The notes under the pieces: generated by a model
What the model saw: the letters and a program-made list of their open reading frames with translations, nothing else
The model's database searches: none
What the model was told of the DNA's origin: nothing
In this document: in pieces, positions 45,841-56,177 of the stretch
Numbering within the stretch: the first letter of the stretch is position 1
Layout of the letters: every line of letters begins with the position of its first letter
Origin: Blastocladiella emersonii ATCC 22665
Taxonomy: Eukaryota > Blastocladiomycota > Blastocladiomycetes > Blastocladiales > Blastocladiaceae
Length of the DNA stretch: 64,000 nt
Direction of reading: 5' to 3'
Assembly (NCBI GenBank): GCA_025594325.1
Contig: JANHCV010000004.1
Span: 620,001-684,000, forward strand
Position numbers and translations under genes: made by a program

Positions 45841-48327
45841 TCAGTACTTGATCCCAAACACGTCAAGCACCCGCGACTTGGCCTCCTCGAGCCCCTTGGC
45901 CCTGACCACGGCAACGAGACCCGCTTTGAGCTTGTCCGACGGCGGGAAAATGCGCAGCAGCACACACGCGAGGTCGTAGTTGCCGTCCGAAACGGCGACA
46001 AGCGTTAGCGAATCGCTAACTTCCTGACCCAGGCCCAAACCGAGCTGAGTTGGATCGCTGCCAGCAGCCTCGAGCAACGTGTCCACAACCCACGGGACCA
46101 CAAAGGCCGCTGGAAGCACTTCGCGGGCCACCATCATCGCGTCGCGCTCTGTCAGCCAAAGAAACAGCCGCAGCTTCAAGCGCTCGGCCTTGCTCGACGC
46201 GACGGCGGGATCAAACGAAATGAGCTCGGCGACAGTGAGCAGACCAAACTTGACACAAGCGCCAAGCATGTCGCCAAATGTCTTTGGATAACGCTGGAAG
46301 AAACCATCGAGAATTGGGAACAAGCAGTTCACGGACTCCTCATCAGCTGAGCTCGAGTCGTCAGGGACACGATTGATTTTGTGAACGAGGTTCGACGCGA
46401 GATCGAACGCCAAGCGCTGCTGCATCATGTTCCCGACGTCGCCGTGCCCGTCAAGGAGGTCAAGCAGTTCGTCCAAAGCTAAAGGCGCGTTATTCCTGCC
46501 AGCTTGGTGAAAAAGGCCCAACACAAAAGACCACACAAGTTGCAGTTTAAGGTCCGCGCGCCCGAATTGAGGGCCGATCCACTCGAGCGTTTGGTGGACA
46601 ACGCGACGCGGGTCAAGGCCCGACTCGGACGGAGAAAGAAGAAAGTCACAAGGGCCGCAAGAGAAAACGAGAACCGACACAAAAAAGCCCAGTTTGAGTC
46701 AAAGAGTTCACGGGGTGGAGGTAAATTGTCAAACTGCGAGCAGAACCGGAACAGCTCAACAATGTGGAGCTGACTTGGCGGCACGCCTTGCCTCCGAAAC
46801 GGGTAGACTAGAGCATGATCGACGATATGTTGTTAGTAAGCTGCAACGAGCGAGGAGAGTCGCCCTAGTTGTCAGACGCACCGCCAGTCACGACCTTGGC
46901 AAGCTCGTCGGAAGAAACATAAGCTTTGACGTATTCAACTATCGGCAGCATGAGGTCCGGATTCGGGAGAGATTCGAGGATAACCAACGACCACGAGTGG
47001 TTGTCGAGAAGCCCGACTTGAGCAAACCGAGGGATCAAGTCGTGGTGACCCTTCCTCAAAAAGTCGAGAAGGCGTTCAACAAGGCGCCAGCGTGTATTGC
47101 GAGGGCCTTGCTCTCTAGCAACGGGCGCGTCGTAGCGCTCAAAAAGATGGCAGAATAACTCGTAGCCCGGTTCGCAGCTTGTGCACGCGCTGTAAGCCGC
47201 GGCCGTGTGTCGGAAGTAGGCACAATCCCAACCCTCGTCTGCGAGCCAGTCAAGCAGGGCGGGAACGTGAGCAAAGTCGCCGCTGCACATGGAGCCACGA
47301 TGGCAAAGCGCGTCCATAATCACTTCGACCGCGTCTTGGTCCGACAGCCACTCCATAAAGCTAGCGCGGTCGACACCGTAATGATGGTTGAGAATCCCTT
47401 GAACGGTTTAGGTTTACGAAAGGTCCCACAAGACTACGGCCGCGAAAGCGAGAGCCATCGCATACGTGACTTGGGTGCGTTGGCTACCTTCGTGGTCCTC
47501 GCCATCAAGCATGAGACAAACGTCGCTTAATTATTGACGCACGAAATAATCCTCGATGAGCCACAAGCGTAACCAGGTCGAGAGGTCGGCGCGGTCGGTG
47601 AGAATGCTTGGAAAGAGGGCGAAAATATGATCCAAGCACGCAAGCATGGCATTGTGGTCGCCCGCGTGCAGAAAGAAGTAGGGAAGCGAGAGGCCCTCCG
47701 GAATGGCGCGAAAGCCAAACGAGCCGTACAGCGCATCAGACCCAGCAGGCACATCAGCGAAGGGGGCGAATGCGTCCATGACCGATCCGGGAAGCGGCTG
47801 GGTTCGACGATAAATGTACGCAAGAATCGATTTCGAAAACGGGTGCGCGAAGTTGGCCGATTTGTTGACGACATCGCGTTCAGGCAAGGACGGCAAGTAG
47901 ACCATCCGTAAGGCGCCGGGAAAGCGCAGTTTGAGGTACCACGCGAACGGCATCTGGAGCTGGCGGCTTTCGGGGATATCCTCGTCAATATCCTCGCGTT
48001 CGTCGATGGTGTACCTTCTTCGAGCTGCGCTGCGGCATACTCTTCATAAGAGGTCGTCAAAATCTTGCGTGCAAGCCAGGAGCGTTCGGTATGAGGCCCA
48101 GCAGTAAAGATGCTGCGCAAGGCGCTCGAGGAAGCGACAACGATCGTGCGTGGTTCGGCCAGTGCAACGACTCGCTCAAAAACATCAAGCGGCAAGTGCA
48201 ACCCTCCATTGGAGGGTCGCTGGTCATATTGCATCAGCTTCATGGAGCCACTGGGGCTGTTAGCGTGCGTGATGGAGAGCGTGGAGGGAGAAGAGTCGTC
48301 GAGGGGCGGCGATGGGCGATGGGCCAA
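45841..48327 (-). pseudogene. F-box-like tandem family, copy 1 (full length but disrupted)
   Basis: Family order is preserved over the full length. The start (MKLMQYDQRPS) and F-box-like helix (LPLDVFERVVALAEP) are followed by the middle block (SRQLQMPFAWYLKLRF, about 47990-47930), the Cys-containing block (about 47356-46865), the conserved phase-1 intron (GTGCGT...CTCTAG near 46890-46800) and the C-terminal block ending LEEAKSRVLDVFGIKY. Lesions against the intact copy are a frameshift near 48025, an in-frame TAA near 47530 (possibly inside an unrecognised short intron), two in-frame TAA codons within an apparent 9-nt insertion at about 47404-47421, and a frameshift near 46680 next to a run of six T. 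Together these make it a probable pseudogene, although sequencing error could explain one or two of them. Confidence 0.65.
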
Positions 48328-48541
48328 CTGTTGACGGAGAGCTGAGCCGAGCCGAGTTTCAGCTCAAGCCACACGATCACGCGGCCATGAACGGCGCGCT
48401 AGCGCAAGCCACGACGCGTCCGTGCTCTCTCTCCCTCGATGCATTTTAACGGCAACCATAATCATTGTTATCTCCTGTTCTTTCAGCAACATCGATGGAC
48501 TTCCCGTCTGGACTATTCGTACTCAGTCAAGGCCCGCGGGT

Positions 48542-49939
48542 TCAGTACTTGATTTTGAATACGTCGAGCACATTCGTCTTCGCCTCCTCGAGGCCCTTGG
48601 CTTTGACGGCGGCAACAAGCGCTCCCTGAAGCCTGCGTGTAGGCGGGAAGATTCGTAACAGCGCGCATACGAGGTCGTACTCGCCGCCAGACATGCATGT
48701 ACGATGGACGACCAAACTGCGTTGCTGGAATCCACAAAGATAGGGACCAAATGGTGGAAACCATGCTCCACACAGCTGATGAGGCGTCGCACAAGGCGCA
48801 GCCGTAGTTCTTCGCCCATTTGTCCGACGACAGGGACGTCAAATCGGTCAAAAAGCTCGCAGAGCAGTTTACAGCCCGGTTTGCACCTGCTGCACGGGTA
48901 GTAGGCGAAACTCTGGTGCAACACGCGGTTGCAATCCCAGCCCTTGTCAACGAGCCAGTCAAGACATTTATGGACGTGTTCGAAATCACCAATGCAGCGA
49001 GGGCCGCGATGGTTCAGCGTGCACAGGAATACGTTGGTCACGCTTTCGTGCGACAGCCACGCCATGAATGTAGCGCGGTCGACGCCGTAACCACCGTCCA
49101 GGATTTCTCGAACCGCCTCGCGGTCCCACAGGACAAGAGCAGGAAAGGCGAGCGCCGTCGCGTAGGTGATTAACCTGCGCACGCTGCCAGCTGTGCCCTC
49201 GGCGTTGAACATGCGGTTAAGTTTGTTCAGGTGATCAAACACGACTTGGTCCTTGAAGAATCACAAGCGCGACCAAGGTCAAAAAAGTCGGCGCGATCGG
49301 TGAGAAGGCTTGGGGAAAGGGCGACAAGGTGGTCCAAGCATGCAATCATGAACTCGTGGTCACCCGTGTGCAAGAAAACGAAGGGCAGCATGAGTCCTTC
49401 AGGAATGGCACGAAACCCGAGCAAGCGGCGCGCCGTGTTCGAGTCAGTAGGAGCATTGAAGAAGAGAGTGAGTGCGTCAACGAGCGCAGCGGGAAGGAGC
49501 TGGTTGCGGCAATAAATGTACGTAATAATTGATTTTGAAAACGGGTGCGCGAAGTCGGCCGATTCGTTGGCGCGGTCGCAGTTGATAGACGGGACCAAGC
49601 CGACCATGCGCAGGGCGCCACGAAAGCGCAACCTAAGGTAGTGCGCGAAGGGCAACTGAAGCTGGCCGCGGCTGACGAGTAGAGTAGGTCGAGGTTTACC
49701 CCACAGTTGTTAGTACAAGCTTCCTCCAGCTGCATCGCAACGTACTGCTCGGAAATGGTTTTGATAACATCACGCGAGACCCAAGCGCGCTCAGCGTGCG
49801 GCACCAAGGCGACGGCGTCGCGCATGGCGCTCGAGGAAGCGACGACGATCGCGAGCGAGTTGGGGAGAGCAAGGACTTGCTCGAAAACGTCGAGCGGCAA
49901 GTCGAGCCCTTGTTTCGAGGGCCGATGGTCCCTTTGCAT
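48542..49939 (-). pseudogene. F-box-like tandem family, copy 2 (internally deleted)
   Basis: The N-terminal block (LDLPLDVFEQVLALPNSLA) follows a lost upstream start: the ATG of the family's MKLM is ACG here, leaving the internal ATG at 49939. The middle block (LPFAHYLRLRFRGALRM) is out of frame with it. The next block (VFDHLNKLNRMFNAEG ... GYGVDRATFMAWLS) is in another frame again, after a shift near 49270. The copy then jumps at about 48690 from the middle of the family protein straight to the last ~50 codons (GEYDLVCALLRIFPP ... VLDVFKIKY). This removes roughly a third of the protein, including the position of the conserved intron. It is a pseudogene. Confidence 0.7.
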
Positions 49940-50369
49940 CAGCTCCGTGGGGTTACAGGGACATCAATCGAGCGTCGAGAAGAGAGAGAGGGTGCATGGT
50001 TCGCTGGAATGTGGGGCTTGAGGCAAGACGGCGGCGGTTCAGGGCAAGTCACTCCGCGGGACGAGATATGCGTCTCTCGTCGCTATCGACCCTCAGTTGA
50101 TTTCGCCTAGATTTCTTTTGCATCAATAAAATGAACTCTATCCTAAGTAACATAAGTCACTTGCAAAGATTGAGCCAGCGAGAAATCGTTTGCGCTTGCC
50201 CATCAGTGTTCGGATCACTGCAGGCAAGGTGAGGGTAATTTCAAGCAGGAGGTACAGTTCAACGACAGCGAAAATGTTTAGAGGATGAAACTTATGTAAT
50301 ATATCAATTAATAACACGTGAGTTTGGCGTGCAATTGCAGCTCGACGAGAAGGCCCGCTCGCTGTTCAT
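49940..50369. other. AT-richer spacer inside the F-box-like cluster
   Basis: This stretch has no gene. It is markedly AT-richer than the rest of the window (for example near 50100-50330), with an AATAAA at 50125-50130 on the plus strand and TAATATATCAATTAATAAC near 50298. It contains the 3' flank of the intact family copy (minus strand). No transposon ends or direct repeats were recognised. Confidence 0.4.
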
Positions 50370-52822
50370 TCAGTACTCGATCCCAAAGACGTCAAGCACC
50401 TGCGACTTGGCCTCCTCGAGCCCCTTGGCCTTGACCACGGCCACGAGGTCTGACTCGATTGTGTACGTTGGCGGGAAAATGCGCAGCAGCGCACGCGCAA
50501 GCTCGTAGTTGCCCTCGGAAAGCGCTACGAGTGTGAGCGAGTCGCTCATTGGCCTCGCGATACCAGCATTCAGCATGGTTGGATCGCTGGCCACCTCCAG
50601 GAGCGCGCGAACGACCCACGGGACGACAAACGCACTGGGAAACACGGTGCGCGCGACGAGAGCAGGCTTGTGCTTGGCAACCATCATGAAAAATTCGTAC
50701 GCGAAGCGCTGAGCGTGACCCGGCGCGGCCAATGGAGTGATTGAGAGGAGCCTTGGTAGAGTGAATGGTTCATGTCTGAATATCTCGCTGATTGTTCGTG
50801 GGTACCGTTCTAACAACTTGTCAAGGACGGCGAGCAAAGCGTTGCACTCGGTTACCTTGAGAGAATCAAGGTCCCCTCCAATTGCGTGAAGAAAATCCAA
50901 AGTCATCAAATTCACCAAACGTTTCTGGGTTTTGCCTGCATTGTTGGTCTTCCCTGCAAGGAGATCAAGGAGTTGGGTGAGCGAAATGGGCTCCGTGCCG
51001 CTTCCAAACTGCAAGCAGAGGTCAATAAGGATGCGGCACACTCGAGCATGGTCGACTTGATAGGCGTTTGCGCATTGCGCAGACATGTCGAGAGCCCGTT
51101 TGATGACATGACAAGGGTCAAGCTTCGACTTGGATCGAGAAAAGAGAAAGTCGGTTGCTATTTTACGCGTTACGTAGGAGCCCAGTTGAGTGTCGAAAAG
51201 TTCCTGGGGATCAGGAAGGTGGTCAAAGTGCGAGCACAGGTCGAACAGCGCTGCGAGCCCAGGGCCAGTTGGTTCAATGCTCAAGTTGTCGAGCGGGTAG
51301 ACTGGCACACACAGTGCACACACAGTGTTAGCTGCACTGAAGCCAGCGGAAACGATGCTCGCGAAACGGAAGCAAACGTACCGCCAGTCATAAAATCAGG
51401 AAGCTCGTGAGGAGGAACATACGCCTGTAGGCACCCAACCATGGGCAACAGAAGCTTGGAGTCATGGAGCAAACCACGGATAAGGGAGGACCAAGCATCC
51501 TTCCTGTCAATGAGACCAAGCTCAGCGAACAGCGGGATCAATTCGTGATAGCCTTGCTGAACGTAGTCAAGGGGGATGTACGGCTTATACGAATGTGACT
51601 CCTGATCCCTCTGTACAACCCTGGGCACCTCGAAGCGCTCAAAAAGAAGGCGGAAGAGTTGGTAACCGGATTGGCACTTGCAGCACGCATGGTAAGCAAC
51701 GCTCGGAGTGTACGGAGAGCCGTGAATCGAGCATTCGTCAAAGAGCCAAGCGAGAAGTGCTGGTATGTCATCCACGTCCCGATCAAATTCGGTACCGCAC
51801 GCAAAGTCGCCGTGGGAAATCGTTTCCAGGAAGATGGTGCTCACTTCAGGGCGTGAGAGCCAGGACATGAGCTCTGTGCGATCGATGCCGAAGCGTTGGT
51901 GGAGCAAACCTTGGACGGCCGCTCGGTCCCAAAGTGTCATGACTGCAAGAAAAAGTGCCATGATGTAAGTGACTAGAGTATCAGCTTCATAAAGCTGGGC
52001 TATCGCGACACGAGTGTCGTAATTTTCGGTGACCCACAAGCGAGACCACGTCCCAAGCGGAGCACGGTCAGTGAGCATTGAGGTTGGAAACAGGGCGATG
52101 AGGTGGTTCAAGCTCGCGAACATTGACTCGTGGTCGCTCGATTGCAGAAAATAGTAGGGCAGCAGGAGGCCCTCTGGTATCGCGCGGAAAGCAAACGAAC
52201 GAAACAGCGCATCGGAGCCGGCGGGGATATCGGCCAGAGGAGTGAAAGCCTCCACGACCGAAGCGGGCCAAGTCTGCTTGCGGCGATACATGTGCGCTAG
52301 AATTGCCGGCGAAAACGGGTGCGCGCGACGAGCGGCGGAGACGCTGGGACTGTTGCTCTCGGACCGTATCGCCATATGGATAAAGCCATTGGGTCCGACA
52401 AAGCGCAGCTTGAGGTGCCACATGAGAGGCATTCGAAGTTGACGGCTCTCGGGGTAATCGTAGCAGGCATCGAAGCCTTCCGAGTCGGGTTCATGCAAGT
52501 CTTGTCGAGCCGCGGTATAGTCATCAAGCGTGGTGCTTAAGATCTTACGAGCGACCCAGGTGCGCATGGCATCGGACCCAAAGACAGCCGCATCATGCAG
52601 AGAGCGCGACGAAGCGAGCACGGCCGAGCGCGGCGTAGCCAAAGCGACGACTTGCTCCAGCACGACTAGCGGCAAGCTGGGCCCCGGGGCAGATTGCAGC
52701 AAGTTATACTTCATCAGTTTCATGGAGTTGCGAACACCAGGGACCAGAAGTGAAGGAGCCTGAACGTTCTCGTTTCGCGGCGGCGGCCAAGCCAAACGGT
52801 CGGTCAGGCGTGTCACGCTCAC
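50370..52822 (-). CDS. F-box-like protein of a tandem lineage-specific family (intact copy)
   Basis: Two exons (52822-51382 and 51301-50370; 80-nt intron GTACGT...TGCCAG, phase 1) give 790 residues. The N-terminus has an F-box-like pattern (SLPLVVLEQVVALATPRSAV, later W-V-ARKIL). The rest is alpha-helical with recurring units such as SDHESMFASLNHLIALFP and EGNYELARALLRIFPP, reminiscent of degenerate ankyrin/helical repeats, and a Cys-rich patch (YHACCKCQSGYQLF). It ends VLDVFGIEY like the other copies. No named family could be assigned; substrate recruitment to an SCF ligase is a guess from the N-terminus. ATG 52822 lies only 53 nt after the stop codon of the SPATA4-like gene on the same strand; ATG 52726 (MKLMKYNLL) is the alternative start. 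Codon use is less GC-biased than in the flanking genes. Confidence 0.7.
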
Positions 52823-52875
52823 ATGTGCTCCGCGACTCTCACAAGCTCAACCGGCCGCCTATTTACCACACAACT

Positions 52876-55173
52876 CTACTCGTCCTCGTCCTCGACCGCG
52901 ACAACCGCCATCCCCCCTCCGCCACCTCCTCCGCGCGTGCGCGCCGTACTTCCCGTCGCCGCGTCGCGCCACTGCGCAAGGCGGATCTCGGGCACGAGTC
53001 GCGGCCATCTGTCGACGACGGTCCGCGCGATCCGGTGCCACATCGTCGCTGCCCCGTTTCGGCTCGCCGCTGCGGCTGCGGCCGCATCGAGGACCTGCCC
53101 GACGGCGTCGCGCAGCCACGCGACTGACGGCGCGCGGGTGATATGGAACACGAGCGTGACGAGGACCGACGTCGCGACGGCGTTTGCGAGCTGGGTTTGC
53201 TCGTCGTCGCTCGCGGTATGCTCTTCCTCGCCGCCGTCCTCGTGCACCGCGATCGCCGAGGCGAGGGCTACGAGGTACGACCACGTCGCGGGCGTGATGT
53301 TGGCGAGGACGTCGCGGTGGATGGCACGCAGAACCGCGGCATTGACGTCTCGGCGCAGGGAGACGAGGTGCGGGAGGAGCGGTTCGATCGCGGCGAGCGG
53401 CGGGTGGCCCGCGGTGGCCGCCATCCCGAGGGCGAGGACGTCCGCGAGCGCGGGCGATTCCGCGAGGACGACGGCGAGCGGCGGGTCGATGACGACGGGC
53501 GCGAGGTACGGCACGGGCTGGACGGACGCGGGCGCGTCGACGACAACGGCGAGGTCGCGCAGGCGGCCGAGCAGGCGGACGACGGTGGCGGCAAGCGACC
53601 GGTACGCGGGGAGCAGCGGGAGGACCGCGTGGACGAGCATGACGACCATGCTCGGGTCGTGCAGCGCGGCGCCGGCGCGCGCGATCGCGGGGATCTCCCA
53701 CCCAACAAGCGCGACGCCGGAGTCGCTACCCGTCGTTGCGAGTGCCAGCACGCTGCACGCGGCCATGGCCATGCATAGGGTGTGGATCTCGGTGGGCGAC
53801 TCGTGCTGGGCGGCGAGGAACGCGGCGGCGGAGGTCGCGTAGTGGTGCCACGGCGGCTGCGTGAGCTGCGCGATCAGGCAGATGAGCCCGCACGTCATCT
53901 GGTCCGTGGTGCCGGCGGTCGCGGACGCCGTGGCCGTGGCGAGGAGCGAGGCGACCTCGTTGTCCCAGAAGTCGGCCGCCGGGTACCGGCGCAGGCCCGC
54001 GAGGAAGTAGACGTAGATCTCCTGCGGCAGGTGCGCCTTGAAGTAGTGCAGGATGCCGAGCTCGAGCGCGCTCGGCATGTACCCGGCCATGACCTCGGCC
54101 AGGTACCCGAGCTTGAGCTCGAGCATCGGCAGCTGCGTCAGCGGGAGCAGCGGGTCGAGCGCCTGCAGGATGTAGTCGCGCATCTGCGGCTGCGACGAGC
54201 ACAGGATCGGCGCGAGTTGCAGGAGGAGGTCCTTGGCGACTACATTGTCACGCGAGGTCAGGCCCGAAGCGAGATCGAGTAGCCGAGTCACGTACGCTGG
54301 AACGCGAGACAGTACGGCTCGAGCCGGAACGCGGTCCACAAGAACGAGAAGAAGTGAATGACGTTAGGCTTGCTGTCCGTCTTGAACGCGATCCCGAACT
54401 CGATCGCCTTGCGCTCCACCTTGCTGGCCAGCAGCTTTCGGTCGTACCGGTACGCCTCGCGGTTGACGGCGTTCCAGTCGCGGATCCCGCTCACCTCGAC
54501 AAACAGGTCCCACACCAGGATCTTGCTCGGCGGGATCGCCTCAAGGCTGAGCAGCGCCGCAGCCGCCGGCGTCGTGATGATCTTGTCGGTCGGCCCGCCG
54601 GTGCCAGATTGCAGCGCCTTGGTGTACGTGCGCAGCGAGAGACCCTCGCTGCCGCTGCCGCCCTCGGACGTGCTCGAGGCGCCGTGGCCGGCGTCGCCAA
54701 GCGCGCGCGGCGGCTTGTGCTGCAGACTACACATGTCCCATCGTCAGTCCCGCCCTATCCCAAACCCAGACCACAACGTACTTGCGCTGGTGCACATGCT
54801 CGTAGATCGTCATGAGGATCGCCTCGACGGCACCGGGCACCTCCTGGATCGTATTCACCACGCTCTCCTTGGCGACGACAATCTCCTTCTTCGCAAAGAT
54901 CTTCTCGAGGACCGCCCAGTTGCTGACACGACTACGCTTGCCCGTGCCCGTGTCGAGGCCGTGCAGGGGGACGTCGCGCGGGTAGTAACGCCACAGGATC
55001 TCGGCGACGAGGTACCCGTTCGACAGCGACCGCCGCGGGTTCTTGACCGGGTACGCGAGGTCCAGGCTGCCGAGCCATTTCAGCAGCTCGCGCGGCAGGG
55101 AGGCGGACGGCGCGGACGGGCCGGCGGCGCCTGGCGGGGTTGAGGTGGATGACGTTGCAGTGGGTGGTGCCAT
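52876..55173 (-). CDS. SPATA4-like CH-domain protein with long helical extension
   Basis: Three exons (55173-54782, 54726-54296, 54239-52876; introns of 55 and 56 nt with GTACGT donors and TAG acceptors) give 728 residues. Residues ~27-125 match the CH_2 (SPATA4/SPEF1-type calponin-homology) domain: LPRELLKWLGSLDLAYPVKN, SNGYLVAEILWRYYP, SNWAVLEKIF. CH_2 proteins bind microtubules of sperm and ciliary axonemes. The remaining ~600 residues have no counterpart in human SPATA4 (305 residues). They look like an all-helical ARM/HEAT-type solenoid (MLELKLGYLAEVMAGYMPSA, HTLCMAMAACSVLALAT) and end in a Gly-rich acidic tail. A flagellar role fits the presence of IFT122 and SSX2IP genes in the window. 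A partial copy of this gene sits at 45.3-45.7 kb. Confidence 0.78.
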
Positions 55174-55340
55174 GGTTCGAGATGCGTTTACATTGTATTG
55201 CTAGAGTGAGCGGGAATGCGCAGATCGCGGCTCGGGCAGCAGAGTGACGCGCGCCGGCCGCGGGAGACATCGCTTCGCGAGACGCGTTCCGAAACGGCGT
55301 GACGCTCAGCTGACCTGCAAAGCCGAAATACATTCCCAAC

Positions 55341-56094
55341 TCACATGCCCGGCTTGTACGCATTGGTACTATCGAGCCCGACGATCGGCGCGTGGTCGGC
55401 GGGGTTGGCCGCGGCCTCGTACATGGTGATGATCGGGTCGCGGTTGAGCGGGGTGAAGTCGCCGCGCAGGCCGATGAACCGCAGGACCGACGTGTCGGCG
55501 CCGAAGTTGCGCGGGATGAAGAGCGTGAGCGAGCGCAGGGCGCCAAACTTGGTCAGCTTGGTCGGGTACTCGACCACGTCGCCCTCGCCCGACGCCTGGA
55601 TGTCGGCGGGCGCCACCAGGTCCCACGCCTGCGTCGGCTCGGTCGACTCGGCAGCGTCGAAGTCGATGCCGTCGACGTTGATGAAGCTGTGCACTCTTGT
55701 GAGTGAGTGCACAACGTGCAGTGGCGGGAGAGAGACAGACGTACGCGCGCATCTCAGCGGGCGCCGACTCATCAAGCGGCGCGCGCAGCGCAATGGCCTT
55801 GAGCTTGACCTGCCCCGTGAACGGGATGAAGATGATGAGCTGCTCGTCCGCGTCCGACTCGACAAACTTGGAGTCGTCGAGCCGCTGGTCCCACGGGCGG
55901 AACACGGACTTGGCGGCGCCCTCGACGCTCTCGTTGAGCGCGCGCACGCGGTCCACGTCCACGTACTGCCACAACGAGTACTCGGCGCCGCGGTCGGGCC
56001 CGTCGTGGTCGTGGCCGTCGTGCCCGCCGCCGCTGTGGTCGTGGTCGTGCGCCTCGTGCCCGCACCCGTTATGGTGATGGTGATGGTGGCTCAT
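55341..56094 (-). CDS. PITHD1: PITH-domain protein (PITHD1)
   Basis: Two exons (56094-55745 and 55686-55341; 58-nt intron GTACGT...GCACAG, phase 2) give 231 residues (human PITHD1 211). The PITH domain, also found at the C-terminus of thioredoxin-like TXNL1, binds the proteasome lid region. Diagnostic segments are YSLWQYVDVDRVRALNES, SDADEQLIIFIPFTGQVKLK and, across the intron, RSLTLFIPRNFGADTSVLRF with GLRGDFTPLNRDPIITMYE. The N-terminus is strikingly His/Asp/Gly-rich (SHHHHHHNGCGHEAHDHDHS), which could bind metal ions. The start is the first ATG before this tract. Confidence 0.92.
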
Positions 56095-56177
56095 GGTCGG
56101 CTACGCGTGCGTGTATTGCACCGAGTCAGCAGGCGGAGGAGGCAGTATACATGGCTAACGGGTCGTACATTGAGTCG

